Shown here: positions 10,513-21,237 of the stretch, in pieces
Numbering within the stretch: position 1 is the stretch's first letter
How the letters are laid out: every line of letters starts with the position of its first letter
Origin: Gracilaria domingensis
Lineage: Eukaryota; Rhodophyta; Florideophyceae; Gracilariales; Gracilariaceae
Assembly (NCBI GenBank): GCA_022539475.1
Contig: VCMS01000032.1
Span: 278,238 to 342,237 of the forward strand
Length of the DNA stretch: 64,000 bases
Direction of reading: 5' to 3'
Position numbers and translations under genes: made by a program
Notes under the pieces: generated by a model
Told to the model about the DNA's origin: nothing
Seen by the model: the letters and a program-made list of their open reading frames with translations, nothing else
Database searches by the model: none

Positions 10513-11519
10513 GTACCCCTGATCGTTAACCTGAAAAGGTATACGATCTCCTCCATTGAGACGAGCGCGAATTCGCGTACAAAACTCATCCGTTTGCTGT
10601 TCTCGGATCATCTCCTCGGGAGTGATGGGTACAAAAGATCCGGTCAAGGATCCAACTTCTCAGAAGTGAGCAGGATGTCGTCACAGATGTCATCCGACAA
10701 AGATTCGACCCAACCTGCTTGTTCTTCCACCATAAAGCATGTATGTCCAGATCGTCCACTGGTGCCGCTTCTGCATCTGTCCCAAGCGGGAGAGTGCATC
10801 TGCCTGCAGATTCAACGTTCCTTTTTTGTACGTAACTGTGAAATCGAACTCCGATAACCTCAAGCGCCAACGCATCAAGCGTCCTGATGGTTCCGAGATT
10901 TCCATGAGCCATCGAGAGATGAGTGGTCCGTATGTACCGTAAAATGGTTGCCCATAAGATATGGTCTCAGTGTAGTTAGAGCCCATACAACGGCTAAGCA
11001 CTCTTTCTCCGAAACTGAGTAGTTACGTTCGTGTACGTTCAAGGATCGCGACCAGTATCCAATTGGATGTCTCACGCCGTCTTCCGTGACCTGAAACAGG
11101 GCGCAACCAACCTGGTGTGCACTGGCGTCAGTGTCTACTTCGAATGGAAGTCCTAGCTTAGGCAAAGCCAAGATTGGCGGTGACGTTACTGCGTCAATTA
11201 ATGCCGAAAAAGCAGACGCTTCCGCGTCGCCTAGGGGTTCCAGTTGAACTGGTTGACCTTTTCTCAAAAGGTGGTTAAGGGGGGTCGCAATATCTGCGAA
11301 GTTCGGGACAAAACGCCGATATACATTACAAAGACCCAGAAAACTGCGGAGTTCCGTTTGTGTCGTAGGGTGTTTCGCTTCCTTCAGCGACTTCACGCGA
11401 ACTGCGTCAACTGAGAGCTGTCCAGGTCGAATGATATGCCCTAGGTATTTGACAGAATCTGTGAAGAACTCGCACTTCTTGAGTTTCAGCGTAATGCCCG
11501 CGTCCCTGAGGACTCTCAT
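10513..11519 (-). pseudogene. RNase H and connection domain, element C
   Basis: This is the continuation of reverse transcriptase. The frame from 11519 contains the end of the thumb (KYLGHIIRPG type) and a gypsy RNase H domain. The acidic catalytic residues are visible: Asp in FEVDTDASAHQVGCALF, Glu in EKECLAVVWAL, Asp in FTVHTDHSSL. It would remove the RNA strand during reverse transcription. The frame shifts at about 10880-11000, and two shorter frames carry the linker towards integrase (SRLGQMQ region). Confidence 0.85.
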
Positions 11520-12226
11520 GACGTCCCGACGTGTGTTAAGTGGTCATCAAGGTTATCGGAGAACACGATGATATCGTCAAGATACACCAAGCAGGTCTTC
11601 CACTTGAATCGAGCCAAGAGGATATCGATAGCACGTTGAAACGTAGCCGGCGCGTTGGTTAATCCGAACGGCATTCGTTTAAACCGGTACAAACCTTGGT
11701 GGCACACAAAAGCAGTTTTGTCCTTATCCTTTTCACGGATCGGAACTTGCCAGTATCCCCAATTGGCATCCAAGGCGGTGAACACTGTAGCACTCCCAAG
11801 CGAGTCAATGTATTCGTCCATCCTGGGTATGGGATAAACGTCTTTGACGGTGACCGAATTTAGACGACGGTAATCAATACAGAATCGCCACGATCCGTCC
11901 GCTTTTGGAACTAGCACCACGGGTGAGGCCCAAGCGGATTGAGCCGCCTCTATGACGCCAGCGCGTAACATCTTCTCAACCTGAGATTGCTCTTCTTCCC
12001 TAGCTTTGGGACCAGCCCCGGTATGGGTGTTGGGAAATGGGGCTAGTACCTGGAAGTAGTCAATACGGTGTTCCGTGATTCCAATTGTCCCGAGGGATCC
12101 ATCCCACATGGGTGTGAACTCCCTCAACATTTCTCTTAGCTTACCTCTATGAGATTCAGGTACATGATTAAAATTCAACTGTTCCAGTTCCTTGACAGGG
12201 TCTGTATCTTCCGTTCCTGGTGGCAA
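11516..12226 (-). pseudogene. Ty3/gypsy reverse transcriptase, element C
   Basis: The 236-codon frame carries the fingers-palm order of a gypsy reverse transcriptase: a template-grip segment (ASPVVLVPKADGSWRFCIDYR), the first catalytic Asp in VFTALDANWGYWQV, then RMPFGLTNAPATFQ, and the YLDD box in CLVYLDDIIVF with both aspartates intact. It copies the element RNA into DNA. The frame ends with a shift at 11516-11519, where RNase H follows in another frame. This is the best preserved polymerase in the window. Confidence 0.92.
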
Positions 12227-12230
12227 CGCT

Positions 12231-12863
12231 TTACCCTCGTGGGTGCCAGCGATTCGGTAACTTCGCTCGCCGGGGTAACCGATGCGGTAAACGCGGTTTC
12301 CGCTGATCCCTCCCCCTCCTTAGCATCGGTATACCGAGAACATCCGCAACGGGTATCTCCGTCGGTACGATAGCAGCAGGGTGTGGGAGAGTGGTACCAA
12401 GGATTTGGTTTTTAGCTAACCACTGTCGGTTGTGCCAAAGTTGGCGACCAAAACTCTGAATGGTTTGTCGGGTTCCACCGAGATTACTCCGTTCGCCAAA
12501 CGAGTTGCTTCTGATCATACAATGATGGCAATGGTTGTACCACACGTAGGCCAGACTGCTTAGTAGTTATGGTGACCCAAACTTGGGATTGCGCAGGGAT
12601 TGCGATGGCATGAGCCACATGGAGCTTAGATGATACCGGGTCGACGGTTGGAACTTCCTGTGCAGCAGGGAGCGGGACGCGCTTGCGTGTAGCTCTCTTT
12701 AGCGGTTTCCTTACAATCGGTATTTCGAACCATCATCCATGGTAACAACTCGAGCTCGAGGTCGAATCGCTTCAACAAAACGATCACAAAAGTCACAACC
12801 GAGTATCACCGGTGCGGCAATGCTTTTGCAAAACCATGAAATCCACTTTAACCATACAGGTTC
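12231..12863 (-). pseudogene. protease-reverse transcriptase linker, element C
   Basis: The region between protease and reverse transcriptase has broken minus-strand frames (for example 12231-12545) without a recognised domain. It contains the polypurine-type motif at 12308-12323. Confidence 0.5.
12308..12323 (-). other. internal polypurine-type motif, element C (pol start)
   Basis: The minus strand reads CTAAGGAGGGGGAGGG just before the reverse transcriptase frame. Equivalent motifs sit at the same place in A (17645-17658) and B (32807-32823). See the separate finding. Confidence 0.45.
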
Positions 12864-13052
12864 CTAATCGTACCATGAGAGGTATGTACCCAAGAGTACG
12901 CAACGGTTATTGTTGGCATCCGCGATATCCAAACCTGGACCATGACGAATTTCATCCCGTAGCGCGGGTGGCACCAACTCAAGGTGAATCAGGTTCGGTG
13001 CAGCTCCTGTATCCAACACAGACAACTGTCGAACCATGAACTGGTTAGACAA
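12864..13052 (-). pseudogene. aspartic protease fragment, element C
   Basis: The minus-strand frame contains LSVLDTGAAPNLI, the D-T/S-G active-site signature of retroelement proteases, with the Asp, Thr and Gly intact. The enzyme would process the Gag-Pol polyprotein. Only ~60 residues are in one frame. It sits in the expected order between nucleocapsid and reverse transcriptase. Confidence 0.75.
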
Positions 13053-13289
13053 GCCAAGATCGGCATAAACTTTGTAGTTCTCTTGGCCATCACAAGAACT
13101 CTTTCCGGAATACGGAGATTACGGGACCGTATCCACGGACGACGTAGAACCGAAAGGTGTTCTGAGCTCACGTCAGTTTTAGCCGCTATCCTTGAAAGGA
13201 TTCTAACAGCTGGGGAGCGAAGCTGTGACGCCTCGGGCGCCTTTAACTTCGGCTCGGAAGGCGCCCCTCCCGTAGGGAAACTCCCGAAG

Positions 13290-13736
13290 TCAGTTTTTCT
13301 GAACGGGGCTCACCGAATTCGGTGCGTGAACTCCGTTCGGGGGGCCTAACTGAACCCCATGCGTGGTACTTCGCTTGAACCTGGTTCGAAGGTGCCTGTG
13401 CCGGAACGGAGGGCTGAGCATAGACCGGAACCGGTAATCCAAGTTCAGCTCTGCCTTATCATATTCCTTTCGTGGAACAGATTCCTTTTCCTCGGGCGTG
13501 AGGGCGTCGTAATACGCAATAATTTTCGGCCTGTGCGACGGCGGAAATACGCACTGCGTCGATACGTGACCTGGAAGGTAGCACTGGTAACATATGACCG
13601 AGGCCGGTTTGTCGCGAGGGCGATTGTCCACTCGACGTTGTGGTGCTGTGTCCTTCCACCCTGGACGGTTCAGACGCGACGAATTGTTAGCGTAAGGCAG
13701 CGGGGCTGCAGGCACCCGGACACCTTGGGCATACAA
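13290..13736 (-). pseudogene. Gag nucleocapsid end with zinc knuckle, element C
   Basis: The frame contains one CX2CX4HX4C knuckle (CYQCYLPGHVSTQC, about 13592-13551), the nucleic-acid binding motif of Gag. The capsid part that should lie upstream (to the right) is missing because the sequence switches at 13811 into the LTR of element A. Element A therefore appears to have inserted into, or been joined onto, the gag gene of C. Confidence 0.8.
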
Positions 13737-13810
13737 TGCGGGGTCTTCTTCCGTGCTCGGAATCGAGGTTGACGGCAGGTCCGTAGATCCGTAAGAATCG
13801 GGTTACTTCC

Positions 13811-14379
13811 TGTAGTATAGCTCGGCTAGATCAACGGGGGCTCTACAAGACCAAGTGGTGACGTCACGGGGCTCCGGCACGTGTGCCTCCTGTACCACGT
13901 GGGACGCGCAAGCGCAGGCTTGGACAAGACTAATTAGTTTATTCTCGTTAATTTAGAATTAATATTTACTAGGTAGTGTAGATATGTGGCCGGGGTGATG
14001 CACCACAAATGCACCTCCCGGTGGCCCACGTGGCGCTAGGCCCGTGAGAGCCGGAGGGCGCTCGGGTGTACTAAACCCCCGAGACGCCAACCTCCCACAC
14101 CAAATGGTAAAGTCAAGCACCAACTAGGCTAATTTGACACCAGTTCGGTTCTACAGTCACCAATTGGTAAGTCTAGTAGTCCTCTAATAGTTTTGCTGAC
14201 CTCGAGGGTTATACGTGCCTGCCGCACACCAGTGCAGGCGTATTTACCACTTGGTCACCGTGCACTATAGGCAACGGTAGGTGCTGCCGACCTATTAGGT
14301 GTCACGTGTTCACTCCTCCGCCGGGTCGAGCCCACGCAGGGCTCCCCACTAGCAGCTCGCACCGATCGGCTATACCACA
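13811..14379 (+). repeat. 5' LTR of gypsy element A
   Basis: The block starts TGTAGTATAGC and ends GGCTATACCACA, giving TG...CA ends and a short terminal inverted repeat (TGTRGTATA). It is the reverse complement of 25140-25711. Its orientation is fixed by the polypurine tract beside the second copy. It is about 569 bp long and contains repeated pairs of the type ACCAATTGGT/ACCAAATGGT, which may be regulatory. Confidence 0.85.
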
Positions 14380-14961
14380 TATTTTGGTCTCCCGACCTAG
14401 AATTTGTGGATTACCAAGTGTTTTGGGAAGAAGGATTTGAAGTCACGAGATACCCGAGTGGTTTGGTTCCCGTTGCCGAAGCAATTGCTCCGACGCCAGT
14501 TACCTAATGGAGAAACGGGGCGCGCGCCTACCCAAATAGGGGCCGAGCGCTCCACCAAGTGGTCACCCCATACGGGTTCAGTGTCCTATCCGGTTGGATA
14601 ACCCGGAACCTGCATTTCGGAAGAGAAGAAACGCCCACCCGAGGCGGAAGGAGCGTAGACCGAGAGGCGGGGGCCCCTCGACCCTTCCCCGGGCTGGACC
14701 AATTGACGGAGAGCAGGCCTCGCGAAGGCGGAGGCCCGCTCGCTGTAACAACCCCAGTGGATAGACCAATGGAGTGCCAGTTCGGACCGCGACTGACTTG
14801 GACGATCACCCGAGTGTAGTTGATCGAGCCCTCCCAGAGTGCCTACGACAATGGTACCTGTGTTGTGTTACAAGATACCTCGAAAATGAGGTGCGAGGAC
14901 ACATCGACCGATTGGTTATGCTGGCTCTGCAGCCAGCAGGGGCTAAGCTTCAACCTGAGAT
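14380..14961 (+). other. element A leader with possible primer-binding site
   Basis: Five bases after the LTR, 14385-14397 reads TGGTCTCCCGACC, which begins with TGG as a primer-binding site complementary to a tRNA 3' CCA end would. I cannot name the tRNA. The rest of the leader has no clear gene. Confidence 0.35.
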
Positions 14962-16842
14962 GTGGCCCAGGCCGCGCTCATGAAGCAAGCTCCCCCGCCT
15001 GCAGTAGACGCCACCAAACCACTTGGTATTCTCCACCCTAACCTTCCTACACAACCGACTGGTGAAGGATTTATCGACCGTATGGGGAAAGGGGCAGAGC
15101 CTCCAGGGATGGAGGGCCCGAGGTACGTTTACCTCCCCCAACCTACTGGTGTAGCTCCGTCAGGACCAAATGGTGGAGACCCTGATGGAGATTCGTCGAG
15201 CTCAGGAGACGAGCGTCGACGTAAACCAAATGGTAAGAAGAAGAAAACCAAAAGGGGAAAGAGAAAGAGTCGCCGGTCGGACTCGGACTCTTCGTCCTCA
15301 GACACCGATTCGGATTCGTCAGGAGACGACGACCGTACAGGTTCACGACGCAAGAGGAAGACTCTCGCAAGAAGAAAGGAAAGAATCCCGCAAGGGTAAG
15401 ACCAAAGGTATAACGATTCGGACTCAACTTCCGACGAGAGACTGACCTAGAGGTGCTACACCGCTCAATGATTTATTCACCAAAGCGGTGACTATCGTAC
15501 CTATAGGTTAGAGAACAGACAGGCTGAGTATACCAAAGAGGTAGCTCAGAGATAACGAAGCATCATAGGAAGCTTCGTTTCCAACGGGTGAAACTCGCTT
15601 TAGCGGGGATGACCCTATTCGTCATTGATTTCCTTCAAAGTTCAAGATCGCTTGTGATCAGAATGGGTTTTCAGAGGCAGCAGCCATGTGGCTGTTTCAA
15701 TTTACCTAACTGGTCAGGCTGGAGCGTTGCTCCACAGCCGCCTCCAAGGAACACCATGGCGGTGGACGAAGACCAAACGGAAATGTTGACAACTACCCAC
15801 AGGTGGTTAACTTCCTACTGGAAACCTACGCGACCGATGAGTAATCCAGGAGGGTACGCAGAGTGCTTGCGTACCGCCAGCGCGCGGACAAACCGAATTG
15901 GAATTCGCTCGCTCCTTATGGCATTAGCCTCCCGCTGTGGAGCTCTTTACTACAAAGGTTGAAATCGATGTACGCCGACAACGTGGCGAAGTCTATCCGA
16001 TCACAGGTTCGTAACTACCTAGCTACCAACCGCACGGTCGACTACAACCACTAGCCCGCCATGCACAGGGACTAGGCGACACCGTTCGGTCAGGGGGCAG
16101 GAAAGACTCCGCACGCACTCGGAAACCATCGAAGGAGAAAGGAAAGACAGGCGGTCGAGGTTTGACGTAGAGGAAGAGAGACCAGCTACGGGGGAGGCGT
16201 CCACACAATACCGCCCCCAGGGTCACCATCCACTTGTGCATGCACAACCGACCACTCGATCGCCGGTAATACCTCTTGGTCCAGCTCGCTATCCAGCGAG
16301 CCACCCTCAGACAAACCTCAGCCTCCACCATAACAGGTATCCGTACCGTCAGCCCGGTCCTAGCGGTACCATTCAAGCAATATGGTGAACAAGGACCATA
16401 CCCGCAGCAGCGGAGTGCAGTACCTACTGGAGGCCTCCCCCATCGCGCGCTCGTCTCCGCGATGAAGGACCCACAACCGGCAATCTCCTCTGTTGGTTCT
16501 GTTTGTCGCCCCACCACTTGGCAACAGCGTGCCCAAGTTGGCTCCGCAGAACAGGAACGCTCTCCTGACTGCTCGCCAGCAGAACCACCAGGGATATTTT
16601 GGGGCCCCCCCGGCACGGAGCGCAGGCACGGGACACGCAAATGGCGACCAATGCAGCCACACCTCATCAGGTACCAACCTCGTCACGGAGCAGGACCAAC
16701 GGATCCCGCCGCAGGCTGGAAAGACGCCGAACAGTTGGCGATAGAGGCCTTCCCCAACTGTCCGAAGACGGAAAGGCCTTCCAGAACCAAAGTGTGCAAG
16801 TATGACAATACCCATTGGTTACAGGGCAGGAGAGCCTCATGA
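14962..16842 (+). pseudogene. Gag of element A (broken)
   Basis: The first part (14962-15399) is a plausible Gag N-terminus. It is Pro-rich, then runs into a Ser/Asp- and Lys/Arg-rich low-complexity tract (~residues 60-135). A capsid-like region follows in several frames (15588-16054; a Trp/Leu-rich segment near 15680-15720 and a SLAPYGISLPLWSSLL segment). The nucleocapsid knuckle CWFCLSPHHLATAC (CX2CX4HX4C) is intact at 16491-16532. Frame breaks are frequent. Gag would form the virus-like particle and package the RNA. Confidence 0.7.
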
Positions 16843-17580
16843 CGGCACCGAACCGCATATGCTTTGCTCAAGCATTAGTACTATAAGCGTAAACGTCACC
16901 CTCGGGTTTACTTCATAACCACTTGACCATGGCGCACTGTCCGGACACCGGGGCAGAATCCTAACTGGTGAATGCCAAAACTATTTAAACTAACAGGACA
17001 ACGTAATTAAAGCTTCAGCCATGTACATTAACTTAACCCACTGGGACGCCAAGCAACAGACACTAACCGTCAACCATGGGAGCGCCTTACCATAATGGGT
17101 ATTGATTGACACCATGAAGGTCCGAGTCCTTCATAGTCGTCAACCCAACGGGCAACAGACTGTATCCTCGGAACAACTTTTATAGACCCAGCATGTCAGG
17201 GCAATTTTTTCCACGTTCGTAAGACATTCCTTGTTCCACAGATTGGCCCCGGGTCGCCATATTGGTAACGCACAGGGGGCCTCCTCCGAAAGAGAACCGC
17301 ACTCAACACCACGGTCCCGAAAACACCACTCTCCAACCCAAGGTGCGATGGCCAAAGGCGGAACAATACCGCCTATCAACCACTGGTAGTGAAGCGTCAC
17401 ATGCCAACAACCTGGCCTGTTTATCCATTCAGAAACCATTCACGGTTGGCCGAACGACACATGACCTTAAGGCGAATGGTATAGTCGACAGACAATGACG
17501 ACCAAAACCGTTTCAGCATCACCTCAGCTAACTGTCAGCAACCGCCCGCTCAAGTTGCCAAAACACACCGTAATGGTCTT
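16843..17580 (+). pseudogene. decayed protease region of element A
   Basis: By position, between the zinc knuckle and reverse transcriptase, this should encode protease. I find no intact D-T-G signature and no long frame. The region is unreadable rather than empty. Confidence 0.35.
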
Positions 17581-17644
17581 GCCTTACCGGCTCCCCGTAC
17601 GATCTTCACGATTATACCACAAATGGTCCCACGAGGTCCGTGGA

Positions 17645-17658
17645 TCTAAGGAAGGGGC
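17645..17658 (+). other. internal polypurine-type motif, element A
   Basis: The plus strand reads CTAAGGAAGGGGCA before the reverse transcriptase region, equivalent to 12308-12323 in C and 32807-32823 in B. Confidence 0.45.
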
Positions 17659-17699
17659 AGTGTCAATTCGTTCAATTCAGTCGCACAGACTATGGTAGC

Positions 17700-18740
17700 A
17701 GCGACTGTAGCTGAGCGGAGTAAGAACCAAAACTGTGAGCTTCGACCCAATCGACCAATTGGAAGACGGAGCCTGAATATAGGACTTGAAGGGGAAGAGC
17801 CTGCAGGAGCTCGGATCCTTGCGACTCCTGGAGCCATTCAGTACCATTTGTGGTCGTGGTAAGCTGGGAGCCATTAAGGCACCGCACAGGATTGGACCTC
17901 AAACCGGACTCCCGTCCATCCAACCAACAGCCATACTCGCCGCGGGACATAAGGCCCGTGACGGTAAAGAGCTGGGAGGGGTAGAGCGGATGCTCCGCGA
18001 GGGGGGTTATAGAACCGGCAAACTCGGAATGGCTAGCCCGTGTAGTGCTAGTCCAAAAACGAGGAGAACCCGTATTGAGGTGCTGATTGACTACAGAAAA
18101 CTTTAATGCGTAACTGTAAGGGACGTCGTACCCCATCGAGATGATGAAGTGCCAGCGACTCCCTTAGGAATGCGAACATCTTTACCACACTGGACGCCAA
18201 CTGCGGGGGTATGGCAGACAAATACCAGAGGGTGACGCGTGATAAGAACTGCGTTTACAGCCACGCAGGCCTGTTATCGCTCGACGCATGCGGTTTGCGT
18301 TTAAGAAAGCGCCCCCCGCTACCTTCCAAAGGGCTTTAGACCATCATTACTGTCTAAATGAATGGACAACCGCAGTGGCCGATACATAGATGGACGTATA
18401 GTCACTACTCGACGGTCATAGAGGAGCCACTTCTCGCACGTCCAAGTGTACTGCAGTTGCCTACAGTAGGCAGCGTGACCCTCAAACACGAAAGTGTATG
18501 GTTCTTCAACCAAGAGGTGAGTACCTAGGGGCATACCAAAATAAGCCCGGGAAAACTCGAAAGTGACCAAGAACGGGAATATCGAGCGCGTACAGGAAGC
18601 GAAGCTCCCTACGTGCGCCAGACCGGACATACGATCCTTTATAGGTTCTATGCAACGTCTTACCGGACGGTCATCAGGGTTTGGCAAAGATAAGCCAGCA
18701 CCTTGAAACCGGAGTTGCAGAAGGGGCAGGCCCACACACG
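17700..18740 (+). pseudogene. Ty3/gypsy reverse transcriptase, element A (broken)
   Basis: Alignment with copy B shows the same reverse transcriptase order: a region ending in IDYRKL near 18100, the VFTTLDANC-type catalytic segment near 18180-18200, and the fingers motif near 18290-18340. The position of the YIDD box (about 18380-18400) carries an extra base, so the frame is lost in the active site. Many other frame breaks are present. Either the copy is dead or this stretch is badly base-called. B shows what the intact motifs look like. Confidence 0.75.
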
Positions 18741-19275
18741 TGGGACCACGAAGAGGACGAGGTAAAGGCGTTCTATACATTGAAAGCAGCGCTTCCTCCC
18801 CACCGGTACTGGCATTGCCCAAAACGGACTTCCGTATACGACTGGACGACGGATGCGTCGACGCCCAAATAAGGTTGCTGCCTAATGACAGGAAAACAGC
18901 GGAGACGGCAAGCTCCGCACCAATGGGTATTGGAGTAGAGCGTCTAACCAAGCGGGAGGAGAAACTACACCGTAAGCGGAGAAGAATGCCTAGCGGTTGT
19001 TTGGAGCATGCTGCATGGCTACGTCCTTACCTATATGTGTGCGCTTCACGCTGCCGAAACGGATCACGGAATCCTGAGGTGGATATGAGCTTGGCGGACG
19101 CATCGGGTCCTCTGGCCCTGATGGCGTCTGAACTCTCGGAGTTTGAGTTACGATGTGCGAGTTACCGACCCGGGGGTCAAGCCCGAGTGGCGGAGCCATG
19201 TCCGTGCAGATACCGAAAGGATTGGACACTGACCCAGTGGACGACGGACATCCCATGCTGTATATTAACTAGCTA
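18740..19275 (+). pseudogene. RNase H region, element A
   Basis: The frame 18740-19276 and its neighbours match the RNase H part of copy B (31250-31990): a LPKTDFRIRLDDGC-type strand at the first acidic position, then a region matching the WILGLADASGRLARWRLRLSEFE segment of B. Frame breaks prevent a continuous protein. Confidence 0.6.
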
Positions 19276-19539
19276 ACCACGAGGTCAATGAAATTCTGAA
19301 GGATTATTGGCATGATGACAGTACTACCAGTGGTAGTGGAGACTCTCCTTCCTGTGGAGAAGGGGAACACGCTCCAATCACCCTGAGGAATTCTTACGCG
19401 AACAATCGACCATAGGCTGTGCAAACGCTCGGCTGACGTACTGTGAAGGAAGGATTCACATTTTCACGTCGACCCACAATTGGTACCTTCATCAGACGCT
19501 CACCTTTAGACGAGAGCTCGCCAAAGTCCCGTACCTGAG

Positions 19540-20400
19540 CATTAAGGACAAAGGGTGTTATATCTGTTCACACAATCCACGGCTTTCGGGGCACCCTGGA
19601 GCCCACGCGAGTTGTACGTATACCCTTCGCAGGCAATTCTACTGGCCGCAATGGCAACGATGGAATATACCGTATGTGGCCGCAATGCAATTCGTGCATT
19701 AAGACCCAGTGGTGTGGCGAAGCACAGGAAGTACCTAAAGCTATTCCCGGCGGCGGGGCCCTGGAATTCGTAGCAATCGACATACTGGGCCCCTGCCCAA
19801 GACCTCAGAGGTGATCGCTTGTGTATAGTCATAACCGACAGGTACAAGCTCACCAGAGCCCATACCCCTGAAGAACCAAACGGCCAACGACACTAGCGAC
19901 AGTCCTTTCATGGAGAATTGGGTCTACCCGCGTACGGTGTGTTGTTGCTCCCCGTATGTAGCGCTATGGTACCGTGTTAACCGGTGTGCGTGAACCTAGC
20001 TTCATGAAAGTTCGAGCATTTGTACAATGGCGTAGGTGTCAAGCATACTTTACCACGGCCTATCATCCGCAAACAGACGGCCAAGTGGAAACGCTCAATA
20101 AAGACCCTAGTGGCACGCCTACGGCACTATGTCGAAGAGCACCAAACCACATGGTGGAGTGATGTCCACACCATTGACATATGCGGTGAACAAGACCTCC
20201 AGGTCCACAGGGTCACTCAAAACAACCCCATTCGACCTGTACTTTCGCGAACACCACTGTATTATACGTCGCCAGCCGGAAAACCTGACCGCTCGGAAAG
20301 CGGCCGGGTACATCACACCCGGCGAAGGTCAAGAGAGAGCATACTCCAGAAGTTACGCGCCGCTTGGCTGCTGGCCAAGTTAAGATGACTAGCAGCCAAG
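19540..20400 (+). pseudogene. integrase, element A (broken)
   Basis: The reverse-complement match to B is very clear over 19600-19960: zinc-binding region, then the core with EFVAIDILGPCP at about 19765-19800. The C-terminal part around 20040-20160 carries TAYHPQTDGQVE, the conserved segment containing the third catalytic acidic residue region of gypsy integrases. The frame changes several times. Confidence 0.75.
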
Positions 20401-20539
20401 AAAACGGTATGATTAAGCGGACTATGACCGAACGGTGAGCAAAGTGGACCAAAGTGGTAGCAGGAGACAATGGTCTTCCTCGAGTAGCCACCAAAAGGTA
20501 AGCTCCAACCCCCAGCGGAGATGGAACGAGGGACATCGC

Positions 20540-20700
20540 CTGAGGAGGATATCAATTCTAAACTACTACCAAGTCCACGGACCATACGGGTGATTCGCTT
20601 CCGACGAGCATACCGCTACGTCATTAATGAAGGTTGGAGAACACGGTCCCATCGACAGGATGTCAAGGCCGCACAACCGACGACAGCGAATGCACAAAAC
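20540..20700 (+). pseudogene. integrase GPY-type C-terminal module, element A
   Basis: The fragments INSKLLPSPRT and the following ~40 residues, compared with copy B (30101-29883), match the GPY/F module that follows integrase cores in gypsy elements. The pattern is KL.P...GPY, then V...G, then a V.IDR.-type end. Confidence 0.5.
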
Positions 20701-21138
20701 CAATAGTGAGCCAACGCACAGAAGCGGAGAGGGGAGGCAAACGTCTCCATGCACCCCTCCTATGACGAGTCAGCGACGGTCAAACCTCACCAGAGCCGTA
20801 ACGGCTGAGCCCCAACGACCAAACGGCACAGGGAGATAACCCTCGGCAAGACCAAACGGGTCACACCAGCCCACGGGAGCCACGCACCCTATGACCAAAT
20901 GGAAGAGTCCACACCCCTCAAGTAGACACTCAGGAGGGCGCTATGACACCATTGTAGGTCACGAACACACCAAAAGGGTAGCGCCTACGGGTGAAGATGG
21001 ATGCGGTGGTCGCCCGAGTACGACTCTATGGAAAACCAGCCTGGTCATATCGCCTAACCAACTTTCATCATCCATACGGCGCAAACAAGGCGTAACGCCC
21101 CCACCCACACTGGTATTGCTTCGCTGGTACGCCGTCCG

Positions 21139-21155
21139 CTAAGCAAGGGGGGGCG
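21139..21155 (+). other. internal polypurine-type motif, element A, after integrase
   Basis: GCTAAGCAAGGGGGGGCGG lies downstream of the integrase region, at the same place as 29466-29482 in B and 9160-9175 in C. Confidence 0.4.
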
Positions 21156-21237
21156 GTTATCGAGCCGTTGAAGCGCACGCTAACGAAAAAGCAACTAACT
21201 AACCTAACAGAAAACAAAGAAGAGATCAGAGATCACA